Assembly (NCBI GenBank): GCA_945828175.1
Contig: CALZQD010000090.1
Span: 1 to 6,912, forward strand
Source of the DNA: an uncultured Bacteroidales bacterium
GTDB lineage: Bacteria > Bacteroidota > Bacteroidia > Bacteroidales > Muribaculaceae
Reading direction: 5' to 3'
DNA length: 6,912 nt
The number at the start of each line of letters is the position of its first letter. Position 1 is the stretch's first letter. The notes under the pieces are model-generated. The model was not told the origin of the DNA and searched no databases. It saw only the letters and a program-made list of their open reading frames with translations. Positions 6,753-6,912 of this stretch are shown in pieces. The position numbers and the translations under genes are program-made.

Positions 6753-6784
6753 TTTGACAGAAAACAAAACAATGTGTACCTTTG
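6753..6784 (+). promoter_or_regulatory. Bacteroidetes-type promoter of the tRNA-Ser gene
   Basis: TTTG at 6753-6756 (within TTTGACA) and TACCTTTG at 6777-6784 match the -33 TTTG and -7 TAnnTTTG elements with a gap of 20 bases, close to the usual spacing. Transcription should begin near 6789, giving a 5' leader of about 20 bases before the mature tRNA at 6811. Both elements fit well, so this is a stronger call than the promoter at 6590-6597. Confidence 0.82.
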
Positions 6785-6810
6785 CACACGGAAACGAAAC
6801 ACCACATCAA

Positions 6811-6900
6811 GGAAAGATGCCGGAGTGGTCGATCGGGGCGGTCTCGAAAACCGTTGTACCCTTACGGGTACCGAGGGTTCGAATCCCTGTCTTTCCGCCA
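6811..6900 (+). tRNA. tRNA-Ser, anticodon CGA
   Basis: A class II tRNA can be folded by hand. The acceptor GGAAAGA (6811-6817) pairs with TCTTTCC (6890-6896), followed by discriminator G (6897) and encoded CCA (6898-6900). The D arm has a 3-pair stem CCG/CGG with GG at 6827-6828. The anticodon loop CTCGAAA (6843-6849) gives anticodon CGA at 6845-6847, which reads UCG. The long variable arm GTACCC-TTAC-GGGTAC (6856-6871) is typical of serine tRNA, as is the G discriminator. The T loop is TTCGAAT (6878-6884). The T stem GAGGG/CCCTG has an apparent G49-G65 mismatch (6873 and 6889). A second CCA follows directly (6901-6903). It is transcribed from its own promoter at 6753-6784. Confidence 0.96.
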
Positions 6901-6912
6901 CCAAAAAGGCTG

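Larger units (their letters stand above)
6445..6810. other. Intergenic region between nuoN and tRNA-Ser
   Basis: These 366 bases are A/T-rich, unlike the coding DNA before them, and hold no convincing protein gene. In order they contain a short ATGTT-GAT-AACAT dyad overlapping the nuoN stop, the nuo terminator, an AT-rich stretch with repeated TTAAT words (6526-6542), the 18-base dyad and promoter, a roughly 60-base transcript candidate with terminator, a plain stretch (6667-6752) and the tRNA promoter. The minus-strand frames across 6622-6904 run through the promoter and the tRNA and look spurious. Confidence 0.8.

Noticed and set aside
6734..6758. Inverted repeat GTCAAA / TTTGAC with a 13-base spacer at the tRNA -33 element
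   Set aside because: Six bases in A/T-rich DNA is weak, and the right half is simply the -33 box, so a chance match is more likely than an operator.
6622..6904. Two minus-strand frames of 62 and 79 codons
   Set aside because: They run through the hairpin, the tRNA promoter and the tRNA itself, show no recognisable domain, and are explained by A/T-rich intergenic DNA.

Overview
The window holds the distal end of a complex I (nuo) operon, followed by a regulatory intergenic stretch and a serine tRNA, all on the + strand. It most likely comes from a gut-type Bacteroidales. The reasons are promoter-like elements of the Bacteroidetes form (TAnnTTTG at -7, TTTG near -33), A/T-rich gene leaders mostly without Shine-Dalgarno sequences, and nuo protein sequences of the Bacteroidetes type. 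The coding DNA is fairly GC-rich with many C-ending codons, which would suit a Muribaculaceae-like genome, but that family placement is a guess.

Layout: nuoI (2-520, 5' end cut by the window edge), nuoJ (543-1055), nuoK (1064-1375), nuoL (1381-3390), nuoM (3427-4956) and nuoN (4972-6444). Gaps between them are 5 to 36 bases, which supports one transcript. A clear intrinsic terminator at 6473-6507 closes the operon. From 6445 to 6810 there is no convincing protein gene. That stretch holds the terminator, two promoter-like elements, an 18-base dyad inside the first promoter, a second hairpin followed by eight T, and the promoter of the tRNA-Ser(CGA) gene at 6811-6900.

How the genes work together: NuoI carries two [4Fe-4S] clusters at the end of the electron wire that leads to quinone. 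NuoJ and NuoK form the start of the membrane arm. NuoL, NuoM and NuoN are the three antiporter-like proton-pumping subunits. Many Bacteroidetes have an 11-subunit form without the NADH-input module NuoEFG; this window cannot show that directly, because the proximal genes lie outside it.

Most of the window is ordinary, and I see no new defence, mobile or biosynthetic system. The points most worth a second look are: (1) NuoM has Leu at the position of the transmembrane lysine (E. coli Lys234) needed for pumping, while the other key residues I checked are kept; (2) a compact promoter-to-terminator unit of about 60 bases (6590-6666) could encode a small RNA or a 6-codon leader peptide; (3) two nearly identical ATGTT/AACAT dyads flank the operon terminator; (4) NuoI has an Ala/Lys/Glu-rich tail with an internal 15-codon duplication; (5) the tRNA has an apparent G49-G65 mismatch and an encoded CCACCA end.
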